A stretch of 64,000 nt of DNA, taken from positions 85,976 to 149,975 of the forward strand of contig NZ_RHOU01000005.1 in the NCBI RefSeq assembly GCF_003946645.1, in the 5' to 3' direction. Every line of letters begins with the position of its first letter. The first letter of the stretch is position 1. Below, one piece after another: positions 1 through 7,346 of the stretch. The notes under the pieces are model-generated. The model was not told the origin of the DNA. It did not search any database and saw only the letters and a program-made list of their open reading frames with translations. Source of the DNA: Lapidilactobacillus wuchangensis (GTDB lineage Bacteria; Bacillota; Bacilli; Lactobacillales; Lactobacillaceae). The position numbers were made by a program, and so were the translations under genes.

Positions 1-1115
1 TTGTTGCCATTGGTATTGGTGGCTCATATTTAGGTGCTCGTGCTGCTGTTGATTTCTTAAACAGCACATTCTATAACATGGCACCAGATCGTAAAGTTCC
101 ACAAGTTTTGTTTGCTGGTAACTCAATCAGCCCTAACTATCTTTATGATCTATTAGAATTAATTGGTGATCGTGATTTCAGTATCAACGTTATTTCTAAG
201 TCTGGTACAACAACTGAACCTTCAATCGCATTCCGTGTTTTGAAGGAAAAATTAGTTGCTAAGTATGGTGTCGAAGGTGCTCGTGGCCGAATTTATGCCA
301 CAACTGACCGGGCTAAAGGCGCTTTAAAGACCGAAGCTGATGCTGAAGGTTACGAAGAATTCGTTGTGCCTGATGACATTGGTGGTCGTTTCTCAGTCTT
401 ATCTGCTGTTGGTTTATTACCAATTGCTGTTGCTGGCTGTGATATTGACCAATTAATGACTGGTGCTGCTGATGCTCGTTCTGAATACTCAAGCGCTGAC
501 TTGAATAAGAACGAAGCTTATCAATATGCTGCTTTACGGAACATTTTGTATCGTAAAGGTTACACCACTGAATTGTTGGAAAACTACGAACCAAACTTAC
601 AATACTTTGGCGAATGGTGGAAGCAATTAATGGGCGAATCAGAAGGTAAGGATCAGAAGGGTATCTACCCATCATCTGCTAACTTCTCAACTGACTTGCA
701 CTCATTAGGCCAATACATTCAAGAAGGCCGTCGTAACTTAATGGAAACAGTTGTTAAGATCGACGCTCCTCGTCATGATGTTGCCATTCCTAAGGAAGAG
801 TCTGACTTAGATGGTTTAGGCTATCTTGAAGGCAAGACAATGGACTTCGTTAACAGCAAAGCTTACCAAGGTGTTGTTTTAGCACATACCGATGGTGGCG
901 TGCCAGTGATGACAGTTCGGATTCCTAAGCAAGATGCTTATACTTTAGGCTACTTGATGTACTTCTTCGAAATCGCTGTTGGCATTTCTGGTTACTTGAA
1001 TGGGATTAACCCATTCAACCAACCAGGTGTTGAAGCTTACAAAAAGAACATGTTCGCCTTATTAGGCAAACCTGGCTTCGAAAAGCTTGGCGACGAATTG
1101 AACCAACGCCTATAA
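1..1115 (+). CDS. pgi: Glucose-6-phosphate isomerase, C-terminal part (5' end outside window)
   Basis: Interconverts glucose 6-phosphate and fructose 6-phosphate in the cytoplasm (glycolysis). The frame is open from the first bases of the window, in the frame starting at base 3, and reads [15 protein letters not shown], the phosphosugar-binding glycine-rich segment of the family. The family signature region [19 protein letters not shown] lies about 115 residues further on, and the C-terminal motif [12 protein letters not shown] is present. About 370 residues are visible of a usual length near 450, so the missing part is the N-terminus. The gene ends at a bidirectional terminator shared with the convergent nuclease gene. 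Identification is firm. Confidence 0.97.
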   Translation, partial: VAIGIGGSYLGARAAVDFLNSTFYNMAPDRKVPQVLFAGNSISPNYLYDLLELIGDRDFSINVISKSGTTTEPSIAFRVLKEKLVAKYGVEGARGRIYATTDRAKGALKTEADAEGYEEFVVPDDIGGRFSVLSAVGLLPIAVAGCDIDQLMTGAADARSEYSSADLNKNEAYQYAALRNILYRKGYTTELLENYEPNLQYFGEWWKQLMGESEGKDQKGIYPSSANFSTDLHSLGQYIQEGRRNLMETVVKIDAPRHDVAIPKEESDLDGLGYLEGKTMDFVNSKAYQGVVLAHTDGGVPVMTVRIPKQDAYTLGYLMYFFEIAVGISGYLNGINPFNQPGVEAYKKNMFALLGKPGFEKLGDELNQRL

Positions 1116-1127
1116 TATTGTGTTAAT

Positions 1128-1163
1128 AAAAACGACCTCTGAATTGAGAGGTCGTTTTTTATT
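1128..1163. terminator. Bidirectional rho-independent terminator between pgi and the nuclease gene
   Basis: AACGACCTCT pairs with AGAGGTCGTT around a 6-base loop, with A-run and T-run on either side, so it can work on both strands. It sits between two convergent stop codons. Confidence 0.9.
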
Positions 1164-1170
1164 TTGGTTT

Positions 1171-2130
1171 TTATTGAGCAGAACTGGTGCCGTCTGCGTA
1201 ATTAATATTGTAGCCAGTTTCAATATTGAAAATATAGGCGTTGAAATGAATATCATTATCGCCAATTGATTGGGCTTGTAATTGGACGCCACGAGCAACC
1301 AATTCATCGCCACGATAAATTGGCGTGACGCGATAACGGACATAGTGATCAGCACTTTGCTTCAAGTAATAGGCTAAATCCATTTCATAATGCAACATGC
1401 CAGGATTATTTAAAGATTGGGTGCCAGTGATGAGATTCTTGGGATTATTATTCTCACCAGCCAATTGGAAGCCAATTAAATGACTGCGGTTATATAACCA
1501 GCCATGACTAGTTTTTTTGTTATGCCAACCTGTCGGATCCCAAGTTAAGGCCGTACGTTTACTAGTTGGCATGAGTGATTGGTTGAGTAGGGCATCGGCT
1601 TGCACGGCTCGATTATGATCATCCAGATTGGCATAATTCTCCCAAGCGCCTTTATCCTTACTTAAATCTGCCGCACTAAAAGTCGGATTGTTATTGTTAA
1701 CGGTGATTTCTTGATCGGTTTGGTAATTGAGCTCGGCTAGTTTGTTGGCGTCACTATTTGGTTGTGCCGGTTCTGCTGTAGCCGCACTAGTAGCTTGTTT
1801 AGCTGCCGCCGATTTAGCTTGCAAATCAGTTAGCTCTTTTTTCAAATCAGTAATTTGGCCTTTGGTTACCTCATTATCGGCTTGTAAGTCACTAATTTTT
1901 TCAGCTAACTGTTTATTTTTCTTAGCTTGTTTTGCGACGACCTTTTGTTCTTTCGTGTAAGTGGTTTTGTGTTTTGAAGCTAGACGGTACGAAGATGACG
2001 AGCGGGATTGAGCTAAGGCCTGTTTTTGCTGGGCCTCGGAATTACCACAAGCGGCTAACAAACCGGCCAGTAGCAAAATCGTGGTTATCTTTGTTATTTT
2101 AGCTAAATGACTGAATTTTTTAATTTGCAT
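1171..2130 (-). CDS. Lipoprotein DNA/RNA non-specific endonuclease (EndA/DNA-entry nuclease family)
   Basis: Probably an exported, membrane-anchored nuclease that cuts DNA or RNA at the cell surface. The N-terminus is a lipoprotein signal with lipobox LAAC (Cys28). Residues about 60-130 are charged and Ala/Gln-rich and look like a coiled coil. The nuclease domain follows, with YNRSHLIG corresponding to the DRGH-type catalytic histidine motif and ENNNPKNLITGT supplying the metal-binding Asn region. It starts 4 bases after the stop of the upstream gene at 2135-2887, with GAGGT as ribosome binding site, so the two are co-transcribed. The family is linked to DNA uptake in streptococci; a role in competence, nutrient scavenging or biofilm turnover here is inference. 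Confidence 0.85.
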   Translation of the reverse strand: MQIKKFSHLAKITKITTILLLAGLLAACGNSEAQQKQALAQSRSSSSYRLASKHKTTYTKEQKVVAKQAKKNKQLAEKISDLQADNEVTKGQITDLKKELTDLQAKSAAAKQATSAATAEPAQPNSDANKLAELNYQTDQEITVNNNNPTFSAADLSKDKGAWENYANLDDHNRAVQADALLNQSLMPTSKRTALTWDPTGWHNKKTSHGWLYNRSHLIGFQLAGENNNPKNLITGTQSLNNPGMLHYEMDLAYYLKQSADHYVRYRVTPIYRGDELVARGVQLQAQSIGDNDIHFNAYIFNIETGYNINYADGTSSAQ

Positions 2131-2134
2131 ATGT

Positions 2135-2887
2135 TTACCTCAACGCCTTTCGATAACCCCTTGCCTGGGCTTCCTGTTCACTATTAAAATAAACAGTATT
2201 TGCAGAACTCATATGATAGCCAGCTTGGCCCGGCACATGGTAAATTTTAGAGCGTGAGTTTCCAATAATTTGTCCGGCTTGACCAGTGGTGACATCACCT
2301 TGAGCACCACCGCCACCACCAGTACCAGCAGTGGTGGTAGCTGCAGCATTCGCAGCTGCTTGAGCCGCGGCTTGGTCGGCTGCGGCCTTGCTACTTGCTG
2401 CGGCACGACTGGCTTCAGCAGCTGCTGCTTGTTTACTGGCTTCTTCAGCGGCCACTTTGCTGGAACTAATGCTGCTGGCCTCACTACTTGCAGCCGCAGT
2501 GGCAGTTTCTTTATTGCTACTCAATTGATCAGCTTCAGCACTTAATGATTTAGAAGTTGATTTAGCTAAAGCATATTCTTTGCTTAAATCGCTTGATTCA
2601 TTTTTTAAACCAGCGGCCCGTTTCGATAATTTATTATGTTGTGCTGGCGTTATTTCGGCGATGATGGGGTAATGCTTTTGATCAGCTTGGCTAGTCTGAC
2701 TGCCAGACATGCCGGCCCCAAAAACTGAAATAATCGTCACAGCTGATAGCCCAATCAGCCATTTACTTGTGCTTAAGCCAACGAAGGCCGTTGCTTGATG
2801 TCGATGACGCTTGACTAGTGCTCGTGCTGGTACGAAAATTAGCATGATGATTGCTAATAAAAATAGAACTACAAAAAAGTTACTCAT
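2135..2887 (-). CDS. Membrane protein with Ala/Ser-rich coiled region and C-terminal sunset-type domain
   Basis: Function not established. Two hydrophobic segments (about residues 3-20 and 43-62) anchor the protein. A long low-complexity region rich in Ala, Ser and Lys (about 85-190) and a Gly run follow. The C-terminus reads IIGNSRSKIYHVPGQAGYHM and then VYFNSEQEAQARGYRKA, the short domain often fused to lactobacillal DNA-entry nucleases and thermonuclease-like proteins ('sunset' domain). In this copy the Cys seen in many relatives is replaced (GQAGYH). It lies directly upstream of the lipoprotein nuclease, so the two may work together at the surface. Start ATG at 2887 has GGAGGAG upstream. 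Confidence 0.7.
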   Translation of the reverse strand: MSNFFVVLFLLAIIMLIFVPARALVKRHRHQATAFVGLSTSKWLIGLSAVTIISVFGAGMSGSQTSQADQKHYPIIAEITPAQHNKLSKRAAGLKNESSDLSKEYALAKSTSKSLSAEADQLSSNKETATAAASSEASSISSSKVAAEEASKQAAAAEASRAAASSKAAADQAAAQAAANAAATTTAGTGGGGGAQGDVTTGQAGQIIGNSRSKIYHVPGQAGYHMSSANTVYFNSEQEAQARGYRKALR

Positions 2888-3196
2888 TTGACTCCTCCAA
2901 ATTTTTCTACGCTAGTGTGATAAAGTGCTTGTTGCAGCGCTTACAACTTTACTAATGCTACTCTAAATTAAATCTTGTGTAAATATTGTTTTGAGATTTA
3001 TTTACTAAAAAGTTTTTTTAAAAAATGTTTTAATTTAAATCAATCGGCTTTTAATCGAACCAGGTCAGATGGTATTCCAGTTGAAATTGCGAGGATCGCC
3101 TTAAAATTGACGTTCAGGGGAAAACAAAAACACATTGATTTCAAAATTAATCAATGTGTAATCAGTAGTAATCCCGACTTATTTTTAAAATTTAGG
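2888..3196. other. 309-bp intergenic region between two minus-strand genes
   Basis: Contains the promoter region of the membrane protein/nuclease pair (AT-rich, no sharp consensus promoter recognised) and the terminator of the upstream phosphatase gene. No further gene or repeat is seen. Confidence 0.6.
3124..3160 (-). terminator. Rho-independent terminator of the phosphatase gene
   Basis: ACACATTGATT pairs with AATCAATGTGT (11 bp). Read on the minus strand it is followed by TTTTTGTTTT, placing it 35 bases after the phosphatase stop codon. Confidence 0.85.
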
Positions 3197-3871
3197 TTAG
3201 GGTTGACTCAGATGTTGGCGAATTTCAGCAGCATTGCTCAGATTGATCCCATTAGTGCGAAATCCCTGGGCTGTCGGCGTTAAAATAGAAACGCTGGCAT
3301 TGCGAAGTAGGTTTTTCGGTAGGTCGTCGGGCGCAACTAGATAGATAATCATACTTAATAGCACGCTATGGGCAACTAACAACACATTGCCTTGATGCTG
3401 ATCGTCATGCATGAGTTGTAAAATCTTTTCGGCACGGTTTTTGAGTGCGGCAAAACTTTCCGCTTGTTTCGTCGGGTCAGCCGCCGCAAAACTTTCAACC
3501 ATTAATGGAAATCCTTGATGACGTCGCCAGTAACTAATGGTATTTTTAAGGCCATAAGTGGTCACGGCATGATCGAAAATTTGCAGGCCAGGCTGACCTT
3601 CAAGGCCACCGAAATAATATTCTCTTAATAAGGGTAACTTCTGTAATGGCACCACTGGCTGGCGGTTGTCCAAAATAATTTCTGCGGTTTCAACGGCACG
3701 GCTGAGATCGCTGGTGTAAGCTGCCGTTAGAGAAATGGGGGCGAGAATTTCCTGAACTCGCTGGGCACTTTGGCGGCCCTTTTTGTTTAGGGGAACATCC
3801 ATTAAACCTTGTAAGCGACTCTTGGCGTTCATTTCGGTTTGGCCATGCCGGACTAAAATTAAATTTTTCAT
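3197..3871 (-). CDS. Histidine phosphatase superfamily protein (phosphoglycerate mutase-like)
   Basis: Cytoplasmic phosphatase or mutase of the branch that uses a phosphohistidine intermediate. The N-terminus has LVRHGQTEMNAKSRLQG, with the catalytic RHG at residues 8-10; the second catalytic histidine is in LLVAHSVLLSM (about residue 165). The 224-residue length fits the cofactor-dependent phosphatase group common in lactobacilli rather than glycolytic GpmA (about 230-250 residues with a longer core). The substrate cannot be deduced. Divergent from the small gene at 3950. Start ATG at 3871 is preceded by AAGGACGG. Confidence 0.85.
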   Translation of the reverse strand: MKNLILVRHGQTEMNAKSRLQGLMDVPLNKKGRQSAQRVQEILAPISLTAAYTSDLSRAVETAEIILDNRQPVVPLQKLPLLREYYFGGLEGQPGLQIFDHAVTTYGLKNTISYWRRHQGFPLMVESFAAADPTKQAESFAALKNRAEKILQLMHDDQHQGNVLLVAHSVLLSMIIYLVAPDDLPKNLLRNASVSILTPTAQGFRTNGINLSNAAEIRQHLSQP

Positions 3872-3949
3872 GCGAACCCGTCCTTTTTAAAGTAGATATT
3901 AACGTTGAGTATGCTACAATTTAATAGTAATGAAAGGAGTTGAATTGAA

Positions 3950-4276
3950 ATGACTCGTTTAGAAATTGTTCAAGCAATTATGTCGTTTATTTTAACTAAT
4001 CCAGATGTTGTTCGCGAACCACGTGTTTATACGAATCAAGTGACTTTTGCTTTTGATGATCGTTTACCTGTTGCTGGTAAAGGGGTTTTGTTCCCAGAAA
4101 TGCGGCTACATGTTTTTCGTTTAGATCCTAGCTTCGTGAAAGAAAACCGTGAGCTGGTGAATCAAGTGTTTGCTCAAACTGAAGAAGGACCAACCGCCAG
4201 CTATGATCAGGTTTGGTTTACGAGCTCTCATTTAAGTGATCGTAAGTTAAACTTAGTGGAGTTCTCTTTTGAATAA
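3950..4276 (+). CDS. Conserved hypothetical protein, 108 aa
   Basis: I do not recognise a named family. The protein is soluble, begins MTRLEIVQAIMSFIL and is mixed alpha/beta with acidic and aromatic residues; no signal peptide or membrane segment. The start is well supported by GAAAGGAG 10 bases upstream, and TACAAT at 3915-3920 could be its -10 box. The stop overlaps the TTG start of the next small gene by 8 bases, so the two are translationally coupled. Confidence 0.75.
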   Translation: MTRLEIVQAIMSFILTNPDVVREPRVYTNQVTFAFDDRLPVAGKGVLFPEMRLHVFRLDPSFVKENRELVNQVFAQTEEGPTASYDQVWFTSSHLSDRKLNLVEFSFE

Positions 4277-4463
4277 GTGGCATTTATTTGGTGATAGTAC
4301 CAGCTCAGCAGTTTCCTTAGCAGTCCTGACCATTGTCCTTTGGCTGATGGAACAAATGTTGGGCTGGTCTTGGTTACGTTTCTTTGTTTTGGCTGGGGCA
4401 ATTGCAACAATTCTGATGACCCTATGGTTAATTCTACAACAATGGTTACGGCATCGCGATTAA
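4269..4463 (+). CDS. Small hypothetical membrane protein, 64 aa (TTG start)
   Basis: Two predicted membrane segments (about residues 15-32 and 36-57) and a basic C-terminus (QQWLRHRD). The TTG start lies inside the end of the preceding gene, with GTGGAG about 7 bases upstream. No function can be assigned; coupling to the preceding soluble protein suggests a shared job. Confidence 0.6.
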   Translation: MNKWHLFGDSTSSAVSLAVLTIVLWLMEQMLGWSWLRFFVLAGAIATILMTLWLILQQWLRHRD

Positions 4464-4547
4464 TTTAAGTTTTTAGCGGTGAATAGGCAATTTGCCCTTG
4501 ACGTGTCATTTTAGATACGCTAAAATATTTCTTGTGCCTTGATCAAT

Positions 4548-4619
4548 TGCCCGTTGGTCAAATGGTTAAGACGCCACCCTCTCAAGGTGGAGTTACGGGT
4601 TCAATTCCCGTACGGGTGA
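4548..4619 (+). tRNA. tRNA-Glu (anticodon CTC)
   Basis: Cloverleaf with D-arm GGTCAAATGGTTAAGAC, anticodon stem CCACC/GGTGG, loop CTCTCAA (anticodon CTC, reads GAG), and T-arm ACGGG/CCCGT. Acceptor is TGCCCGT against ACGGGTG, giving a U1-G72 wobble end in place of the G1-C72 seen in the tRNA-Glu(TTC) at 41372. CCA is not encoded. Anticodon assignment is clear; the acceptor end boundary is the only doubtful point. Confidence 0.9.
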
Positions 4620-4624
4620 TTTCT

Positions 4625-4697
4625 TGGGATATAGCCAAATTGGTAAGGCGGTGGACTCTGAATCCATAATTTCTAGGTTCGAACCCTAGTATCCCAA
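4625..4697 (+). tRNA. tRNA-Gln (anticodon CTG)
   Basis: Acceptor TGGGATA/TATCCCA, anticodon stem GTGGA/TCCAT with loop CTCTGAA (anticodon CTG, reads CAG), T-arm CTAGG/CCTAG. Lies 5 bases after tRNA-Glu(CTC), so the two are one transcript. A second tRNA-Gln with TTG anticodon is at 42079. Confidence 0.92.
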
Positions 4698-4715
4698 TTA
4701 ATATAATTCAGTTAG

Positions 4716-4745
4716 CAGTCGTTTTAGTTGACGACTGTTTTTTTA
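4716..4745 (+). terminator. Terminator of the Glu/Gln tRNA pair
   Basis: CAGTCGT pairs with ACGACTG across an 8-base loop and is followed by seven T. Confidence 0.88.
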
Positions 4746-4863
4746 TGCTTTAAATTAGTATAACATATTAAGGCTGTTGCTTGATTGGCTAATAGTCGGA
4801 TTCGTTATGCGAATGGCTTGTCACTTTTATTAATGGAAATTAAAAGAAAAATGGAAATAGTTC

Positions 4864-4891
4864 TTGCAAACGAAAAGCAGCGTGCTATAAT
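4864..4891 (+). promoter_or_regulatory. Promoter of the TetR-ABC exporter operon
   Basis: TTGCAA (4864-4869), 16-base spacer, TATAAT (4886-4891). It runs directly into the double palindrome at 4891-4918. Confidence 0.8.
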
Positions 4892-4918
4892 GACACAGTG
4901 TCATGCGACACGGTGTCA
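4891..4918. promoter_or_regulatory. Double palindromic operator, probable TetR autoregulatory site
   Basis: Two adjacent near-identical palindromes, TGACACAGTGTCA and GACACGGTGTC, together form a 28-bp near-perfect dyad that overlaps the end of the -10 box and the likely transcription start. The next gene encodes a TetR regulator, so repression by that protein is the natural inference. Confidence 0.78.
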
Positions 4919-4962
4919 TTTTTTATTATTTACAGAACTTAATTGAGAAAGGAGTCGCTGTT

Positions 4963-5613
4963 ATGCCGAGTAGTACCTTTTATGGACTCCCTGAAGCTAA
5001 GCAAGCTAAAATTATTGCTGCTGCTAGGGAAGCTTTCACAAGAGTGCCAGCATCGCAAGTTACGGTAGCGGATGTGGTTCAGTTAGCGCAGATCCCCCGT
5101 GGTAGTTTTTATCAATATTTTAAGGATAAAGATGATCTTTATTTCTATTTAGTGTCAACATTTAAACACCATTTCCAAGAACGATTTGTGGAAATTCTTG
5201 ATCAATTACACGGTGATCTGTTTGCTGCGTTGAAAGTGATGTTTCATCAAGAAATACTGACATTTGTTAGTGGTCCCGATAAGCAATTGTTGCAGAACTT
5301 ATTTATGGATTTGGATTATCGCAACTACCAACGGCTATCGCCAATGCATACTCGGCCACATCATCATTTCTCAGAATGGACCGAAGAAATTAAGGCGCAT
5401 ACGGATCTGAGTTTGCTAAAAGTTGATGATGATCAATTTGATTTATTGATTCATATTCTCTTGGCTTTCTTAGGCCATTCAACCGCGCGTTATTTTGTGC
5501 TTCAGAAACAAGAAGCGCCGACGACTGCTGATGATTTTGATCAGCAATACGACTTGGTGTTAAGTTGGTTTGCCAACGGTGTTTTAAATTCGAAAAGGGG
5601 GAATCAGGCATGA
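4963..5613 (+). CDS. TetR/AcrR family transcriptional regulator
   Basis: N-terminal helix-turn-helix (about residues 12-55) with IPRGSFYQYFKDKDDLYFYL, the typical recognition helix and following segment of TetR proteins; the C-terminal ligand domain is not assignable. An upstream in-frame start would fall inside the operator region at 4903; I prefer ATG 4963 because AAAGGAG lies 9 bases before it and the protein then begins MPSSTFYGLPE as in relatives. The stop overlaps the start of the first ABC gene (ATGA), so it heads the operon. It probably represses the exporter and is released by a transported toxic compound. Confidence 0.88.
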   Translation: MPSSTFYGLPEAKQAKIIAAAREAFTRVPASQVTVADVVQLAQIPRGSFYQYFKDKDDLYFYLVSTFKHHFQERFVEILDQLHGDLFAALKVMFHQEILTFVSGPDKQLLQNLFMDLDYRNYQRLSPMHTRPHHHFSEWTEEIKAHTDLSLLKVDDDQFDLLIHILLAFLGHSTARYFVLQKQEAPTTADDFDQQYDLVLSWFANGVLNSKRGNQA

Positions 5614-7346
5614 TAAAAATTGCCAAGAATCGTGTGTCCGTTTGGGCAGTTATTGGTGCGATTCTCTTTATGGTTGGTCAAGTTGTGACTAACCTGTATT
5701 TACCAAATTTAACTTCTGATTTGGTTAACTATGGTGTCGCTAAAGGCGATGTCAGTTACATTTGGGGTGTTGGTGGCAAGATGCTGTTAGTCTCCTTGCT
5801 CGCGGTTATTTTCGCTTTTGGGAATGTTTTCCTAGCCGCCCGCACTTCACAAACTTTAGGTAAAAATTTACGCCGTGATATTTATCAGAAAGTTCTAAAT
5901 ATGTCTGACGATGAATTTGATCAAGTCGGTACGTCATCATTGATTACTCGGACGACCAACGACGTTATCCAGATTCAAAACGTGGCGATGATGGCTTTAC
6001 GAATGATGATCATGGCCCCAATTACTTTGATTGGTGCTAGTTTCATGGCCTATCAAAAAGATGCCCAATTAACCAGCATTTTCATTGTTGTGATTCCAAT
6101 CATTGTTGTGTTTATTGGGATCGTAATGTACTTCGCAGTGCCGTTATTCAAAGCGATGCAGACCAAGACCGATAATTTAAACTTGGTTTTCCGTGAAGGT
6201 TTAACTGGTGTGCGCGTTATTCGGGCTTTCGTTCGCGATAACTTCGAACAAAATCGCTTTGATGGTGTTAACCGTGATTATACCAACAATGCGCGCAGGG
6301 TCTTCTCAATTATGGCCGTCATGTTCCCAGTAATGACTTTAGTCATGAGTGGGACTAATATTGCGATTACTTGGTTTGGTGGTCATTTAATTGCCAATCA
6401 AGCGATGCCAATTGGGAATATGATTGCCTTCATGACTTATGCAATGCAAATTTTAATGAGTTTCATGATGTTAGCGATGGTCTTTGTCTTTATTCCTCGG
6501 GCTCAAGCGTCAGCCGATCGGATTCAGAAAGTCTTTGATTTAAAGACTCGGATTTTAGAACCGAAAGATCCACAGAAGTTTGCTGCTGATCAGCCTGCTC
6601 AATTAGACTTTGATGATATTGTCTTCCGTTATCATGGTGCTGAAAAGCCTGCCTTAACTGGCGTCCATGCCCATATGCAAGCTGGTCAGACTTTGGCGGT
6701 GATTGGTGGGACAGGTTCAGGTAAGTCAACCTTGATCAATTTGATCCCACGTTTCTATGATGTGGAAAAGGGTGCAGTTCGTGTTAACGGCTTAAACGTT
6801 GAAGCTGTCAGCAAGCATGATCTGCAGGATCAAATTGCATTAGTGCCACAGAAAGCCGTTTTATTTAAGGGTAGTTTGCGTGACAACCTATTATATGGGA
6901 ACGCCAAGGCAACCGATGATGAATTATGGCATGCGTTGGAAATTGCTCAGGCAGCTGACTTCATTCGCGAAAGTGATGGTCTTGATACTTTTGTTGAACA
7001 AGGCGGGGATAACTTCTCAGGTGGTCAGAAGCAACGATTAGCCATTGCCCGGGCTTTGGTTAAACATGCCGCTGTTTATATCTTTGATGATTCCTTCTCA
7101 GCCCTTGACTTCAAGACTGATGCCATGTTGCGTCAAGCTTTACGTGAAGATGAAACCGTTAAGCAAGCTGTAATTGTGATTGTTGGTCAACGAGTTTCCA
7201 CTGTTGCTGATGCTGATCAAATTATTGTGCTCGAAGATGGCAAGATGGTTGGTTTAGGTACACATCAAGAATTAAAAGCTAATAACGAAGTTTATCGTGA
7301 AATTGTTGATTCACAAATTAAGGAAGGGAGTGCTTCTAATGAGTGA
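5610..7346 (+). CDS. Heterodimeric ABC multidrug exporter subunit with degenerate ATP site (LmrC/BmrC/YheI type)
   Basis: Half-transporter: six membrane segments in residues 1-300, then a nucleotide-binding domain. Walker A is GGTGSGKST, signature NFSGGQKQR. Walker B is VYIFDDSFSALD, with Asp where canonical proteins have the catalytic Glu, and the H-loop reads VGQRVST with Gln for His. Those two changes mark the subunit that contributes the inactive site in heterodimeric exporters such as LmrCD and BmrCD. Start ATG 5610 overlaps the TetR stop; GGGGGA is the ribosome binding site. Works with the next gene, with which it overlaps by 8 bases. The substrate is unknown; drug or peptide efflux is inferred. 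Confidence 0.9.
   Translation: MIKIAKNRVSVWAVIGAILFMVGQVVTNLYLPNLTSDLVNYGVAKGDVSYIWGVGGKMLLVSLLAVIFAFGNVFLAARTSQTLGKNLRRDIYQKVLNMSDDEFDQVGTSSLITRTTNDVIQIQNVAMMALRMMIMAPITLIGASFMAYQKDAQLTSIFIVVIPIIVVFIGIVMYFAVPLFKAMQTKTDNLNLVFREGLTGVRVIRAFVRDNFEQNRFDGVNRDYTNNARRVFSIMAVMFPVMTLVMSGTNIAITWFGGHLIANQAMPIGNMIAFMTYAMQILMSFMMLAMVFVFIPRAQASADRIQKVFDLKTRILEPKDPQKFAADQPAQLDFDDIVFRYHGAEKPALTGVHAHMQAGQTLAVIGGTGSGKSTLINLIPRFYDVEKGAVRVNGLNVEAVSKHDLQDQIALVPQKAVLFKGSLRDNLLYGNAKATDDELWHALEIAQAADFIRESDGLDTFVEQGGDNFSGGQKQRLAIARALVKHAAVYIFDDSFSALDFKTDAMLRQALREDETVKQAVIVIVGQRVSTVADADQIIVLEDGKMVGLGTHQELKANNEVYREIVDSQIKEGSASNE

Noticed and set aside
2925..2945. cre-like sequence TTGCAGCGCTTACA upstream of the membrane protein gene
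   Set aside because: Only the right half fits the consensus (three mismatches in the left half).
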